Notes: a model not told the origin generated them from the letters alone. A DNA stretch of 64,000 nucleotides from Paenibacillus endoradicis (GCF_024721975.1 NZ_JANQBB010000006.1:62001-126000); one strand, 5' to 3'; numbered from the stretch's first letter, positions 17,856-28,205 are shown. Made by a program: numbers and translations.

Positions 17856-19532
17856 TCACTTTCTGTCCGCACCTAGATGATTCATTACAACCAATACTAA
17901 CGTTGTCAATCCTACGGAGACAACTGCCATGGCCATCCCCAATGACACTTCGCCCTGCTCAAACTGGCTAAAAATATACGTAGCAGTTACCTGCATAGAA
18001 GGTGGTAGCACCATTAATGAAGCTACTAGCTCACGGGCTGAGATCGTAAAGGTCATCATCCAACCTGCCAAAATACCTGGAACGAGTAAAGGAAGAATAA
18101 CTCTTCTAAAAATGTAAAATGGTTGTCCTCCAAACACTCTTCCTGCCTGTAATAAACTACTATCAATTTGCCCCGCGGATGCTTTTACATATTGCACGGA
18201 GTAAGGTAAAAAGAACACCACGTAGGTAAGAATAACCATTGAATAAGTGTTATAAATTGAAATTGGCATCCAAGGTGCATTCCAAAATAAAATTAATCCA
18301 ACTACAATAACTATGCCAGGAACTGTATTAGGTAGTAGACTAAACATATCAAGACTACGCTGAGACCAACGCTTTAAGCTCCCCATTTGCAGGACTAAAA
18401 AAGTACCGATAAGAACAGCTACCGTTGCGGCTATTGCAGCAAGGCTCATACTATTGATTAATGCTTGCCAGCCCTTTGAGCCTGGACGTAATAGTTCCAT
18501 ATAATGTTCTAGAGATATATTACTCCAGGCTAGACCATTACCTCGCAACTTTTGCAATGAAGTAACGATAATCGAAAAATAAGGAATCCCGATAGAAAAA
18601 ATCAATAATAAACCAATATAACCCCAACCAAAAAACGATTTCCAACCACGTAAAGGTATCATGCGAGTACGCATACCTTTACCACCTAGCGTTTTATATT
18701 GATACTTACGACTTATGACATTTTGTACGTACCAAAACATTAGACAAGCACCAAGCAAAATTGACGCTAATGACGTTGCCTTACCAAAGTCTATTGGCCA
18801 ACTTGAAGTAAAGCGATGAATCTCACTAGTTAATACATAATAGCCAATTTGTCGCCCAAATGTCGCAGGAGTTCCAAATTCCGCAATTGTCTTAACAAAC
18901 ACAAGTAAAGCTCCCATCGCATAACTTCCTAGCAATAACGGTAATATGACCCGTCTTAACAAATAGAACATATTCCCTCCATGTACACTCCCTGCTTCCT
19001 CCAATGAACCTCCTATACGCATAAGTGCATTACGCAAAATGAGATACAGAAAAGGAAACAAATGCAAGCTCATAATTGCGACCATCCCGAGCAAGCTGAA
19101 AAATTGAGGAGTTATCCATGAGACAGCAGGAAACAATTGTTCTGCAAAGCCGCGCCGCTGCATGAAGAGAATCCATCCCATTGAGCCGATATAGGGTGGT
19201 GTCATAAAAGGAATAATAAGAACTACATCAAGCCAAGCATGACGTCCAATTGACGTTCTAGCGGATAAAAAAGCCATCGGTAGAGCTAGCAATGTAGAGC
19301 CTAGAACAACCCATCCTCCGAGCACAATCGAGTTCCAAAAAATAGAGATAAGTCCCGGGTCAGACAGCACTTTTAGCGGAGCGAGCGCATCAAACGTGTC
19401 ATTAGGAAACAAGCTGTGCAGTAGCACCATAAGCAACGGAGCCACTACTAACAATGCAAGCAGTAACAGCCCCAATAGCATTCTCGATGAGGAAGCGGGG
19501 AGCCTTAGCCCCCCGCGAAAAAGGTTATTCAT
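17856..19532 (-). CDS. ABC importer permease, duplicated (FbpB/FutB-like)
   Basis: 558 residues with about twelve hydrophobic helices in two homologous halves, each with an EAA-type ATPase contact loop: EEAGSVHGGNMFYLLRRVILPL near residue 175 (split here as two stretches) and LLQAGRVFGGQPFYIFRRVI near residue 460. This fused two-domain form is typical of Fe(III) (FbpB/FutB) and of some phosphonate or thiamine importers. It starts three bases after the binding-protein stop. No Fur box was found for this operon, so an iron substrate is not supported by regulation. Confidence 0.88.
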   Translation of the reverse strand: MNNLFRGGLRLPASSSRMLLGLLLLALLVVAPLLMVLLHSLFPNDTFDALAPLKVLSDPGLISIFWNSIVLGGWVVLGSTLLALPMAFLSARTSIGRHAWLDVVLIIPFMTPPYIGSMGWILFMQRRGFAEQLFPAVSWITPQFFSLLGMVAIMSLHLFPFLYLILRNALMRIGGSLEEAGSVHGGNMFYLLRRVILPLLLGSYAMGALLVFVKTIAEFGTPATFGRQIGYYVLTSEIHRFTSSWPIDFGKATSLASILLGACLMFWYVQNVISRKYQYKTLGGKGMRTRMIPLRGWKSFFGWGYIGLLLIFSIGIPYFSIIVTSLQKLRGNGLAWSNISLEHYMELLRPGSKGWQALINSMSLAAIAATVAVLIGTFLVLQMGSLKRWSQRSLDMFSLLPNTVPGIVIVVGLILFWNAPWMPISIYNTYSMVILTYVVFFLPYSVQYVKASAGQIDSSLLQAGRVFGGQPFYIFRRVILPLLVPGILAGWMMTFTISARELVASLMVLPPSMQVTATYIFSQFEQGEVSLGMAMAVVSVGLTTLVLVVMNHLGADRK

Positions 19533-19535
19533 AAC

Positions 19536-20648
19536 TTATTTGAATAACTCCAGAAATTGTGTACTAATTGTTTCGCCTTGTTCGCTCATCCAGTTCCAGT
19601 CATAGTTCAATAGCTTAATATCCTCAGTATTCGTTCTATTCTCAGCCTTGATATCAGCTCTTCCTGGCAATAAATATGCACCAGTAACAAGTGCTTGCGC
19701 CTCATCAGATAGAAGGTAATCAATGAACAAGCGGGCATTTTCAACATTTGGTGATGTTTTCATAATCATTGCTGCACGTGGATTAATAACTGTTCCACTT
19801 GCAGGATAAACGATGTCAACTGGTTCACCTTTAGCTTTCGCACTATAAGCCATGTAATCGACTCCAGCCATTACTACACTTTTAGCTCCCGTAATAACAG
19901 GATCTAGAGCTTCCTTATTAGCACCAGCCATCGCTACGCCATTTGCCTTCAATTCCTCGAATAAGCTCCAATCATTGTTGCCCTTATCATTTAGGTAACC
20001 AGAAATAAAATCAAGAGCCGAGCCTGACAATGACGGATCAGGGATATTAACTAGTCCCTTCCATTTAGGATCTGTCAAATCAGACCAATCAGTAGGTATA
20101 TCTGTAACTAATTTAGTATTGTAAGTTATACCAAGTGCTGAAGCGCTGTATCCAAACAAACTATAGTCCGAATCTACCCAGCCTGCCTGCAATTTATCAG
20201 CATTTTCTGCATCCGCATAGCCTTGTACCCAATCATCTGCCTTCATAGACATTGCGGTTGGCCAAGAAGCTACGATTACAATATCCGCTATAGGATTACT
20301 TTTCTCCGCTTCTAATCTACCTAATACTTTACCAGTTGTACCGTCGAATTGTTCAACTGTAATACCGTATTTAGCTTCAAAGCCTTCTTTAATTTTTGCA
20401 GCTAATCCTTCTGGCCCAGCAGTATATACAACAACTTTTCCAGATGGTGCAGTTGTAGATTCTTTATTTTCAGATTGCTCAGTGGATTGAGTAACAATAG
20501 GCTTGTCAGTTACACTTGTATTTGTACGATTGTTGTTCTGGCTGTTATTGCTACCACAAGCTGTAAGTACACTACTCAAAATCAATAACATCACTAGCGA
20601 CCATTGCCAAGATACCAAACGCATTACATTATTTTTCATTGCTTTCAT
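19536..20648 (-). CDS. ABC importer substrate-binding lipoprotein (FbpA/PhnS-like)
   Basis: 370 residues. Signal peptide with lipobox SSVLTACGS, then an Asn/Thr-rich linker to about residue 65, then a type II periplasmic-binding fold beginning VVVYTAGPEGLAAKIKEGF. GYSASALGITYNTKL and DWSDLTDPKWKGLVNIPDP are hallmarks of the FbpA/FutA/AfuA group, which includes ferric-iron and 2-aminoethylphosphonate binders; the metal-binding tyrosines cannot be assigned with certainty. It overlaps the upstream ATPase gene by four bases and delivers substrate to the duplicated permease downstream. Confidence 0.85.
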   Translation of the reverse strand: MKAMKNNVMRLVSWQWSLVMLLILSSVLTACGSNNSQNNNRTNTSVTDKPIVTQSTEQSENKESTTAPSGKVVVYTAGPEGLAAKIKEGFEAKYGITVEQFDGTTGKVLGRLEAEKSNPIADIVIVASWPTAMSMKADDWVQGYADAENADKLQAGWVDSDYSLFGYSASALGITYNTKLVTDIPTDWSDLTDPKWKGLVNIPDPSLSGSALDFISGYLNDKGNNDWSLFEELKANGVAMAGANKEALDPVITGAKSVVMAGVDYMAYSAKAKGEPVDIVYPASGTVINPRAAMIMKTSPNVENARLFIDYLLSDEAQALVTGAYLLPGRADIKAENRTNTEDIKLLNYDWNWMSEQGETISTQFLELFK

Positions 20649-21688
20649 CGGTTAATTACCTCCCTAAGTTTACCTTGCTCTTTTTCCATAGATACTTCAC
20701 TTATTGATCGATACATTTCTCCCAGCGTATGAATATGCTGCTCGTCCACTACTAACTGAACCGTTTCACCGAGTGACATTCGTTCGGTGTGATAAGCTGT
20801 CCAGACAGTTTCATCTGCCAGCCTTACTGCTACCTCATAGCGATCACCGAAATATGAAACTCGAGTAACAACACCTTGGAATATACGATCACTTGATCTT
20901 GCTATCCAACGGACATTCTCAGGTCTTACCATTCGAATATTTGGCTCGACCCAATTTGAACGACCTACAAATTGAGCAACGAATGGATGAGTTGGTGCAT
21001 GATAGATTTCCTCTGGCTTACCACGCTGAAGAACCTCACCTTGCTTCATGACGATAATTGTATCTGACATCGACATAGCTTCAGTTTGATCATGTGTAAC
21101 ATAAATGGCAGTCACACCTAATTTACGAACCATCTGGACAAGCTCTTCACGCATCTCATCACGAAGTAGTGCATCAAGTGCACTAAGAGGCTCATCAAAT
21201 AGAATCAGCTTAGCACGAGAAGCAATCGAACGAGCAAAGGCAACGCGTTGTTGTTGACCTCCAGATAACTGATGTGGATATCTCTTTTCGAAACCTTGTA
21301 AACGCACTGCTTCAATAGCTCCAGCTACTTGCTCTGCTACCTCCTTGCGTCGTCCACGCGCCCTAGGCCCGAATGCAATATTTTCATATACTGTCATATG
21401 CGGCCAAAGAGCGAAATCCTGAAATACCATACCCAATTCCCTTTGCTGTGGTGGCATATTAACACCGTTCTTTGGATCACATACAAGCTTACCTCCGATT
21501 CGAATTGTCCCGCTGTCAGGACCTTCTAATCCAGCAATCAACCTTAATAACGTTGTTTTACCACAGCCCGATGGACCGAGCAATGTAGTAAAAGTTCCCG
21601 AAGCTATTTTCAAATTAAGCGGATGAAGCGCAGCCGTGCCATCAAATGCTTTGGTTACGCCACATAATTCCACCTCCATGTGCTTCAC
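20645..21688 (-). CDS. ABC importer ATPase (FbpC/PotA-like)
   Basis: 347 residues. Walker A LGPSGCGKTTLLRLIAGL, Q-loop, signature LSGGQQQRVAFARSIA, Walker B KLILFDEPLSALD and H-loop THDQTEAMSMS. A C-terminal TOBE-like domain (about 240-330) is typical of the FbpC/PotA/MalK branch. First gene of the four-gene minus-strand operon, sharing a 163-bp divergent promoter region with a LysR gene that probably controls it. The substrate could be ferric iron, a phosphonate or a polyamine. Confidence 0.9.
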   Translation of the reverse strand: MKHMEVELCGVTKAFDGTAALHPLNLKIASGTFTTLLGPSGCGKTTLLRLIAGLEGPDSGTIRIGGKLVCDPKNGVNMPPQQRELGMVFQDFALWPHMTVYENIAFGPRARGRRKEVAEQVAGAIEAVRLQGFEKRYPHQLSGGQQQRVAFARSIASRAKLILFDEPLSALDALLRDEMREELVQMVRKLGVTAIYVTHDQTEAMSMSDTIIVMKQGEVLQRGKPEEIYHAPTHPFVAQFVGRSNWVEPNIRMVRPENVRWIARSSDRIFQGVVTRVSYFGDRYEVAVRLADETVWTAYHTERMSLGETVQLVVDEQHIHTLGEMYRSISEVSMEKEQGKLREVINR

Positions 21689-21762
21689 TCCTATCTCTTC
21701 TTCTCTTGCTTGTCTATAGATTAATCTTTATTCGTCAGCTGGATATCTTCGTAGTGTTAAGT

Positions 21763-21777
21763 GTTTATTAAATAAAC
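21763..21777. promoter_or_regulatory. Palindrome in the divergent LysR/ABC promoter region
   Basis: GTTTATT and AATAAAC flank a single A between the divergent ABC-importer and LysR genes. Candidate operator for the LysR protein, though its arms are pure AT-rich sequence and could be chance. Confidence 0.3.
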
Positions 21778-21851
21778 TATTAGTATCTTTACATTCTCAT
21801 AGAGATAATCTATACTCCGAGATGAAAATCTTCTAATGGAGGCGGTCCGAC

Positions 21852-22772
21852 ATGAATTTTATAAAACTAGATATTCTTGTATTACTTGATCAACACAAAA
21901 AAATAACCGCCGTCGCAGACGCACTTGGCGTCAAGCAACCAACGATTACCTTTCATATGAAAAGTCTAGAGGAGCTATATGGTGTCCCACTTTTTGAAAC
22001 GTATGGTGGTAGATATAAACTCACACGTGCTGGTAATGCTTTACTTCATTATGCTCGGAAAATTAGAGCTCTTGGACTTGAAGCTGGACGTATTATGGCT
22101 GAGCAACGATCACCTGAGAAGGGGATATTTCATATTGGAGCAAGTTACGTGGCGGGTACTTATTTGCTGCCTATCTGGATACATCAATTTAGAGAAGCAT
22201 ATCCTGAAGTAGAAGTGCGGCTTACTATACGTACTGCCCCTGTAATTCGTCAAATGTTAACAGAACGACAAATAGACATAGGTTTCATTGCCGCGCAAAA
22301 TGCTAACACCAAAGATGAACTGTATTATGAAGCAATCTGTGAAGACAAGCTCGTCCTCGCCTTTTCTGCAGATCATCCACTTGCAAAAAAAGCTGGCTTC
22401 TATCAACCTACAACATTATCTGAAGAACTTGAAGCTTACCCTTTTCTACTTCACGGTTCACAATCTACAACACGTGAAATGACCAATCATTGGGCTCAAA
22501 CAAACAATATTACGTTAAAAAACGGGATGGAAATGGATTCTTTAGAATCAATAAAACGAACGCTAATGCATGGTAACAATATAACATTTATCTCCCATAC
22601 CGCTATTCAAGAAGAAGTTGCTTTAGGTAAGCTTGCTTGCGAGGATATTCATAAGGACTTTCCACAGCGTATGATCTTTGTCTGTTATAATCCTGAGCGA
22701 TGGATATCACCACAAATGAATGCTTTTCTCGAAATTGTTAGGGAACAAAGGGTTTATGAAGGTAACTATTGA
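21852..22772 (+). CDS. LysR-family transcriptional regulator
   Basis: 306 residues. N-terminal winged helix with HKKITAVADALGVKQPTITFHMKSLEELYG, then a LysR effector-binding domain starting near residue 92 (GIFHIGASYVAGTYLLPIWI). Strong GGAGGCGG ribosome binding site. It is transcribed divergently from the FbpABC-type importer/beta-CASP operon, the usual arrangement for a LysR gene and its target. A bidirectional terminator separates it from thrS. The effector is unknown. Confidence 0.9.
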   Translation: MNFIKLDILVLLDQHKKITAVADALGVKQPTITFHMKSLEELYGVPLFETYGGRYKLTRAGNALLHYARKIRALGLEAGRIMAEQRSPEKGIFHIGASYVAGTYLLPIWIHQFREAYPEVEVRLTIRTAPVIRQMLTERQIDIGFIAAQNANTKDELYYEAICEDKLVLAFSADHPLAKKAGFYQPTTLSEELEAYPFLLHGSQSTTREMTNHWAQTNNITLKNGMEMDSLESIKRTLMHGNNITFISHTAIQEEVALGKLACEDIHKDFPQRMIFVCYNPERWISPQMNAFLEIVREQRVYEGNY

Positions 22773-22802
22773 CTAACCACCTCAATTCTTACCCCATACA
22801 GG

Positions 22803-22835
22803 AAAAAGCCGATCTGACTAGTCAGATCGGCTTTT
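22803..22835. terminator. Bidirectional terminator between LysR gene and thrS
   Basis: AAAAGCCGATCTGAC pairs with GTCAGATCGGCTTTT around a two-base centre. A and T runs on both sides let it stop both convergent transcripts. Confidence 0.85.
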
Positions 22836-22845
22836 CTCTATAATA

Positions 22846-24783
22846 TTATTGAGCTTTATTAGCGATTTCTTGTTGTACAAGAGCAATGAACTCAGCAATT
22901 GGCATAGAGCCAATATCGCCTTCGCCACGTTTGCGAATCGCAACAGTACCTGCTTGCATCTCGTTCTCGCCGACTACAAGCATATATGGAGCTTTCTCTA
23001 ATTGTGCTTCACGAATCTTGTAACCAAGCTTCTCATTACGAAGATCCTTCTCTACACGAACTCCCGCTTCAAGCAATAGATCATTCACTTTCATTGCATA
23101 CTCATCATATACAGTAGATACAGGGATGATTTTAGCTTGAACTGGTGACAACCATAGAGGAAGTGCACCTGCAAAGTTCTCGATCAAGTATGCAGTCATA
23201 CGTTCCATTGTACTAATAATTCCACGGTGAATAACAACTGGGCGATGTTTCTTACCATCGTCACCGATATATTCAAGTTCAAAACGTTCAGGTAGTAAGA
23301 AGTCTAATTGTGCAGTAGACAATGTTTCTTCTTTACCAAGAGCAGTTTTGATCTGTACATCTAGTTTAGGACCATAGAAAGCAGCTTCGCCTTCAGCTTC
23401 AAAGAATGGAAGCTCAAGTTCTTCAACTACTTCACGCAGCATGCGTTGAGACATTTCCCACATCTCATCATTTTGGAAGTATTTCTCTGTATCTTTAGGA
23501 TCACGATAAGATAGACGGAAACGGTATTCTTTAATTCCAAAATCTTCGTATACTTTACGAATTAAGTTAACTACACGAGCAAATTCTTCTTTAATTTGGT
23601 CAGGACGACAGAAGATATGAGCATCATTCAATGTCATCGCACGTACGCGGTGAAGACCAGTTAGAGCACCTGACATTTCATAACGGTGCATTGTACCCAT
23701 CTCAGCAATACGAACTGGAAGATCACGATAAGAACGCATATCGCTCTTATATACCATCATATGATGCGGACAGTTCATTGGACGAAGGACAAGCTCTTCA
23801 TTATCCATTTGCATTGGAGGGAACATATCTTCACTGTAATGCTCCCAGTGACCAGATATTTTGTATAGTTCAACGTTAGCTAGTACTGGAGTATAAACAT
23901 GTTCATAGCCAAGACGTTCTTCAAGATCAACGATGTAACGCTCCATTGTTCTACGAACTTTAGAACCATTCGGCAACCATAGCGGTAGACCTTGTCCAAC
24001 TTCACGAGAGAATGTGAACATTTTCAACTCTTTACCAAGTTTACGGTGATCACGTTTTTTCGCTTCCTCTAGGAAATGAAGATGCTCATCAAGTTCTGCT
24101 TTTTTAGCAAATGCAGTACCGTAAATACGTTGTAGCATTTTGTTTTTAGAATCTCCACGCCAGTAAGCACCCGCAACGCTAAGCAGTTTGAATGCTTTGA
24201 TACGTCCAGTGCTTGGAAGATGCGGTCCACGACATAGATCGAAGAATTCGCCTTGATCATAGATTGTAATAACAGAGTCTTCTGGAAGATCGTTAATCAA
24301 TTCTAATTTCAAATTATCATTAAGCTCAGTAAAAATAGCTAGCGCTTCTGCACGAGAAACTTCGCGACGACGAATCGGTAGATTTTCACCAGCAATACGA
24401 GTCATTTCTTTCTCGATTTTTACAAGATCCTCAGGAGTAAGTGATTGCTCCATATCAAGATCATAATAGAAACCATCCTCAATAACTGGACCAATACCAA
24501 GCTTCACATCTGCATCTTTGTATAGACGTTTAATCGCTTGTGCCATTAAGTGAGCAGTACTATGACGGTATACTTCAAGACCATCAGCGCTATCAACAGT
24601 GACAATCTCAACAGTCGCGTCAGCTTCAATCGGTGCATATACATCCACGACTTTACCATTTACTTTACCTGCGATTGCATTTTTTTTCAGTCCAGAGCTA
24701 ATCGATGCTGCAATATCTTCAGTAGTTGTTCCTACAGGATATTCACGTACAGCGCCATCTGGGAAAGTTACATTAATACTCAT
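22846..24783 (-). CDS. thrS: Threonyl-tRNA synthetase
   Basis: 645 residues, full length. Charges tRNA-Thr. Order: TGS domain (1-62), editing domain with [15 protein letters not shown] and later the HxxC-type zinc segment [10 protein letters not shown], class II catalytic core with motif 2 [17 protein letters not shown] and the zinc ligand region [16 protein letters not shown], then the anticodon-binding domain from about residue 540. Start ATG with AGGAGGTAGT. The leader holds a T-box riboswitch, so expression rises when tRNA-Thr is uncharged. Confidence 0.97.
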   Translation of the reverse strand: MSINVTFPDGAVREYPVGTTTEDIAASISSGLKKNAIAGKVNGKVVDVYAPIEADATVEIVTVDSADGLEVYRHSTAHLMAQAIKRLYKDADVKLGIGPVIEDGFYYDLDMEQSLTPEDLVKIEKEMTRIAGENLPIRRREVSRAEALAIFTELNDNLKLELINDLPEDSVITIYDQGEFFDLCRGPHLPSTGRIKAFKLLSVAGAYWRGDSKNKMLQRIYGTAFAKKAELDEHLHFLEEAKKRDHRKLGKELKMFTFSREVGQGLPLWLPNGSKVRRTMERYIVDLEERLGYEHVYTPVLANVELYKISGHWEHYSEDMFPPMQMDNEELVLRPMNCPHHMMVYKSDMRSYRDLPVRIAEMGTMHRYEMSGALTGLHRVRAMTLNDAHIFCRPDQIKEEFARVVNLIRKVYEDFGIKEYRFRLSYRDPKDTEKYFQNDEMWEMSQRMLREVVEELELPFFEAEGEAAFYGPKLDVQIKTALGKEETLSTAQLDFLLPERFELEYIGDDGKKHRPVVIHRGIISTMERMTAYLIENFAGALPLWLSPVQAKIIPVSTVYDEYAMKVNDLLLEAGVRVEKDLRNEKLGYKIREAQLEKAPYMLVVGENEMQAGTVAIRKRGEGDIGSMPIAEFIALVQQEIANKAQ

Positions 24784-24844
24784 TTAATACTACCTCCTAA
24801 AATTATCATGTTTGTCTAGAAACTACTTCTTGTCCATAAAACAA

Positions 24845-25140
24845 AGCACAAAAAAAGCACAAATCCCAAAAAGGGACGAGTGCTTGTTATCTCGTGGTTC
24901 CACCCTACTTCAACTGCATAATTGCAGTCCTCGTAAAAATCTGATAACGGAGATATCCGGTATAACTTACTTCGTTCTAAGAACGTTCTGCTATACAGCT
25001 AAGAAGTGGTACATCTATGTGCATCATGGAAGGAAATTTCAGCCTAGTTTCCTATCTCTGAGCCTGAGCGGCATAGTTGCTTGTCTTCGTCATTGCTATT
25101 TCTTATAAGTAGTAAGAACATTATGAAATGTTCTTCGTAT
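24845..25140 (-). ncRNA. T-box leader riboswitch of thrS
   Basis: Read on the minus strand, the T-box core AGGGTGGAACCACGAG lies around 24890-24910. It is followed by a terminator: GCAC/GTCCC arms, loop, complementary arms and a run of seven T at about 24850-24886. Upstream sequence can form Stem I; an ACC triplet at 25010-25008 is a candidate threonine specifier codon, chosen by eye. Binding of uncharged tRNA-Thr would favour the antiterminator. Confidence 0.9.
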
Positions 25141-25147
25141 ATTCAAT

Positions 25148-25176
25148 ATTATAGATATTACAATCCTTTTCGTCAA
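25148..25176 (-). promoter_or_regulatory. Sigma-A promoter of thrS
   Basis: Minus-strand TTGACG (25176-25171), 17-bp spacer and TATAAT (25153-25148) form a near-consensus vegetative promoter. It would start the T-box leader near 25140. Confidence 0.75.
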
Positions 25177-25263
25177 GGTGCTTACAACGATGATTATTTG
25201 TCAGTTTCATTAATCTATATCGCTGCAGCATGATAGAAAAACTTATTGGTTACTCTTCAAAGA

Positions 25264-26220
25264 CTATTGAAACGGGATAATCCCTTCTTGATTACTGCGG
25301 CACATTGGACATGTTGTGCATACTTGGGTACGATCTCCAAAAATCGATTTGACGGTACGTATAACTTGGTAGTCAAGATGTTTTGCATGAATCATAATTT
25401 TTTGTGGTGATGCCGATATTAATGAGCTGATAACAATATCTTCAATGTTAATTTCCGTTTCTAACATCTCTGCGACAATCCGATCATTCTCATGTTTAAT
25501 TTCTAATGGCAGCATTGCATCATCACATAATATAAAGCCATTTCCTTCTTGTTGAACTAGATGTACAATATCTATCCGCGTTTCTTGCAATTGCACAAAA
25601 TATTTCAATAAAGTCATAAATTCTTCGTACTGCTGATCGAGTATATATTCATCCATTGCATATTCAACAACTTCTTTCAATTCTCGTTTGTAGTTATGCA
25701 TTCGAAAAGCGATATACCCATCAAGATGTAACTCTGAATTGGTCTCTAGATGTAGATTAAGTTCTTCTGAGATCTTATTGGATCTCCGCTGACGATCTTC
25801 CTCGGTAAATTTCTTGCCTAGCGGTTCCCATGGATCGTTGTTCAAAATATTATAGCAATACTGAGCAACGCTCGCTGGCTTAATATTATTCTTCTCACAG
25901 CGTTGTTGGATTAATGAAAATATAACACTTTCCTCACAGTTTTCTACAATAAATCGCCCTAACAAATTAGACACTAATTGATATAGCATCGGTCCATGTA
26001 GTAATAGTTGAAATAGAGGCATCTGAGGCACAAAACTCAGCGTTTTACTTGCCATATCAACCTCCAATTGGATCGGTAAAGTAATGGCATTGTTCCGGTC
26101 GCGCTTCTTCCGTTTGTCATTACTATGTATATAGGTCAACAATTGCTCATTAATTAGTTGAATTAGTGGTTGCAAATGTTGCTCTTGGTGACTAGGGAAG
26201 TAAATCGTTAGTATACTCAA
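25264..26220 (-). CDS. ytxC: Putative sporulation protein YtxC
   Basis: About 318 residues, the length and position (directly upstream of thrS, same strand) of Bacillus YtxC. No enzymatic motif. The C-terminus has two CxxC-like cysteine pairs (CTTCPMC) and the centre is helical and charged. I chose TTG 26220, which has AAGGAG at 8-nt spacing; a GTG three codons earlier overlaps that SD. YtxC is known only as a sporulation-linked protein of unknown function. The family call rests on synteny and general appearance. Confidence 0.7.
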   Translation of the reverse strand: MSILTIYFPSHQEQHLQPLIQLINEQLLTYIHSNDKRKKRDRNNAITLPIQLEVDMASKTLSFVPQMPLFQLLLHGPMLYQLVSNLLGRFIVENCEESVIFSLIQQRCEKNNIKPASVAQYCYNILNNDPWEPLGKKFTEEDRQRRSNKISEELNLHLETNSELHLDGYIAFRMHNYKRELKEVVEYAMDEYILDQQYEEFMTLLKYFVQLQETRIDIVHLVQQEGNGFILCDDAMLPLEIKHENDRIVAEMLETEINIEDIVISSLISASPQKIMIHAKHLDYQVIRTVKSIFGDRTQVCTTCPMCRSNQEGIIPFQ

Positions 26221-26324
26221 TGTGATCACTCCTTTCTCCCATAAAGTATATGGTCAGTGGACACTGTATATACAGGGAAGAGTTTGGCATACATACAATA
26301 AATTATATAAACCTTGTACGAATA

Positions 26325-26380
26325 AAAATAAAAAAGGCTGTACAGCCAGTAAACTTCACAGTTTACAAGCCATACAGCCC
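26325..26380 (-). terminator. Terminator downstream of the met operon and its repeat array
   Basis: Nested inverted repeats GGCTGTA/TACAGCC (outer) and GTAAACT/AGTTTAC (inner) are followed on the minus strand by a T-rich run. It lies after the triple repeat array that follows metI, so the array is part of the met transcript's 3' region. Confidence 0.7.
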
Positions 26381-26434
26381 ATACATTTCATAATATTACT
26401 ATTAAATTAATTTATAAATACAAGTTCATTTCAT

Positions 26435-27067
26435 CTTCAATGTCGATTATACGACGTTAGCGTAGTCATCGTGATCACGAGGAGATGGATTGAACTTCCT
26501 CTTCCAATAAAGGTTCAAAACATTTGCTTGTCAGCACCAAGAAGATGCCATGAAGCTAGGAAACGAGAAGCGGAGTGTACGTTATTGGTACACGAGCACT
26601 CGCAGGCTTCCGATAAATGGCATCTTCGACGCCGACTATGCGACGTTAGCCAATCATCGTGATCACGAGTGGATGTTTTGAACTTCCTCTTCCAATAAAG
26701 GTTCAAAACATTTGCTTGTCAGCACCAAGAAGATGCCATGAAGCTAGGAAACGAGAAGCGGAGTGTACGTTATTGGTACACGAGCACTCACAGGCTTCCG
26801 ATGAATGGCATCTTCGACGTCGACTATGCTACGTTAGCCAATCATCGTGATCACGAGTGGATGTTGTCAACTTCCTCTTCCAATAAAGGTTCAAAACATT
26901 TGCTTGTCAGCACCAAGAAGATGCCATGAAGCTAGGAAACGAGAAGCGGAGTGTACGTTATTGGTACACGAGCACTCGCAGGCTTCCGATGAATGGCATC
27001 TTCGACGTCGACTATGCTACGTTAGCCAATCATCGTGATCACGAGTGGATGTTTTGAACTTCCTCTA
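26435..27067. repeat. Family A repeat array at the metI 3' end (three tandem units, 188-bp period)
   Basis: Units begin at GGTTC 26512, 26700 and 26888, exactly 188 bp apart and nearly identical; a partial unit precedes them. Each unit has GTTCAAAACATTTG at one end, a complementary CGAGTGGATGTTTTGAAC-like arm at the other, an inner AAGATGCCAT/ATGGCATCTT pair, and the central palindrome GTGTACGTTATTGGTACAC. The last 29 bp lie inside the metI coding region. No transposase or credible gene is present. Confidence 0.85.
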
Positions 27068-28205
27068 TGGCTGCGGCTAGTGCTTGGTCTAGGTCAGCTA
27101 TTAAATCATCCACATGCTCAATACCAACAGAGAATCGAAGCAATCGATCATCGACGCCAATAGCTTGACGGATTTCTAGTGGAATATCTGCATGTGTCTG
27201 CACAGCTGGATAAGTCATTAATGACTCTACCCCGCCAAGACTTTCTGCAAATGCAATAAGCTTCACATGGCGTAATATCGGAGCAACATAACGTGCATCT
27301 TTTACTTTGAAAGAGAAGATTCCAGTATTACCAGACGCTTGCTTATTCTGAATATCATGCCCAGGATGCGCCTTAAGTGCAGGATAGAACACTTCAGAAA
27401 TAGCTGGATGCGTTACCAAATGGTTCGCGATCGCAGTTGCATTCGACTGATGGCGCTCCATCCGAAGTGCTAAAGTTTTCATTCCTCGAGCCAACAAGAA
27501 TGAATCTTGAGGCCCAAGAACAGCGCCAATAGAATTATGAAGTATCGCCATTTCTTGAGACAATGACTCGCCCTTCGTCACAATAAGACCAGCAAGTACA
27601 TCATTATGTCCACCAAGATACTTCGTCGCACTATGAATGACGATATCTGCACCGAGTTCAATTGGTCTTTGGTAGTATGGTGTTAATAATGTATTGTCCA
27701 CAATCGTAAGCAGACCGTTTGCTTTTGCCCATGATGTTACTTTCTCAATATCGGTAACCATCATTAACGGATTGGTAGGCGTTTCAATTAAGACCGCTTT
27801 AGTATTAGTAAGTAAGCTGGATTGTAAATCATCTAAACTATTTGTATCCACATAGGTTGCTGTTACACCAAAACGAGACATAACTCGTTCTAACAGACGA
27901 TATGTTCCTCCATATAAATCAAGAGATACAATAAGATGATCTCCAGAACTGAAGTAAGCAAAGATTGTTTGCAGGGCTGCCATACCCGAGCTACAGGCGA
28001 AAGCTGCATCTCCAGATTCCAATTGTGCCACTGCTTCTTCTAAAACAGAACGTGTAGGACTCTTTGTTCTTGCGTAATCAAAGCCAGTACTTTCGCCAAG
28101 CGCTGGATGACGAAATGCTGTTGACTGATAGATGGGAAAGCTTACAGCTCCCGTTACTGTATCTTTTTGTGAACCAATCTGTGCCAAGCGACTCTCGATT
28201 TTCAT
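27039..28205 (-). CDS. metI: Cystathionine gamma-synthase / O-acetylhomoserine thiolyase
   Basis: 388 residues, Cys/Met-metabolism PLP family. Makes cystathionine (or homocysteine) from O-acetylhomoserine supplied by MetA. PLP lysine in HSATKYLGGHNDVLAG; YARTKSPTR, AFACSSGMAALQT and the C-terminal SLGGVESLMTYP are conserved family stretches. Second gene of the metA-metI operon under a SAM-I riboswitch. The last nine codons (EEVQNIHS and stop) are encoded by a copy of the family A repeat, so the natural C-terminus has been replaced or extended. MetC-like lyase activity cannot be excluded. Confidence 0.9.
   Translation of the reverse strand: MKIESRLAQIGSQKDTVTGAVSFPIYQSTAFRHPALGESTGFDYARTKSPTRSVLEEAVAQLESGDAAFACSSGMAALQTIFAYFSSGDHLIVSLDLYGGTYRLLERVMSRFGVTATYVDTNSLDDLQSSLLTNTKAVLIETPTNPLMMVTDIEKVTSWAKANGLLTIVDNTLLTPYYQRPIELGADIVIHSATKYLGGHNDVLAGLIVTKGESLSQEMAILHNSIGAVLGPQDSFLLARGMKTLALRMERHQSNATAIANHLVTHPAISEVFYPALKAHPGHDIQNKQASGNTGIFSFKVKDARYVAPILRHVKLIAFAESLGGVESLMTYPAVQTHADIPLEIRQAIGVDDRLLRFSVGIEHVDDLIADLDQALAAAIEEVQNIHS

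Noticed and set aside
21689..21851. Fur box for the FbpABC-type operon
   Set aside because: No sequence near the Fur consensus was found, so an iron-importer role was not asserted.
26471..27038. Three similar 63-codon open frames in the metI-side array
   Set aside because: They are the same frame of the repeated unit read three times, with no SD placed for translation, and they overlap strong inverted repeats. Treated as non-coding.
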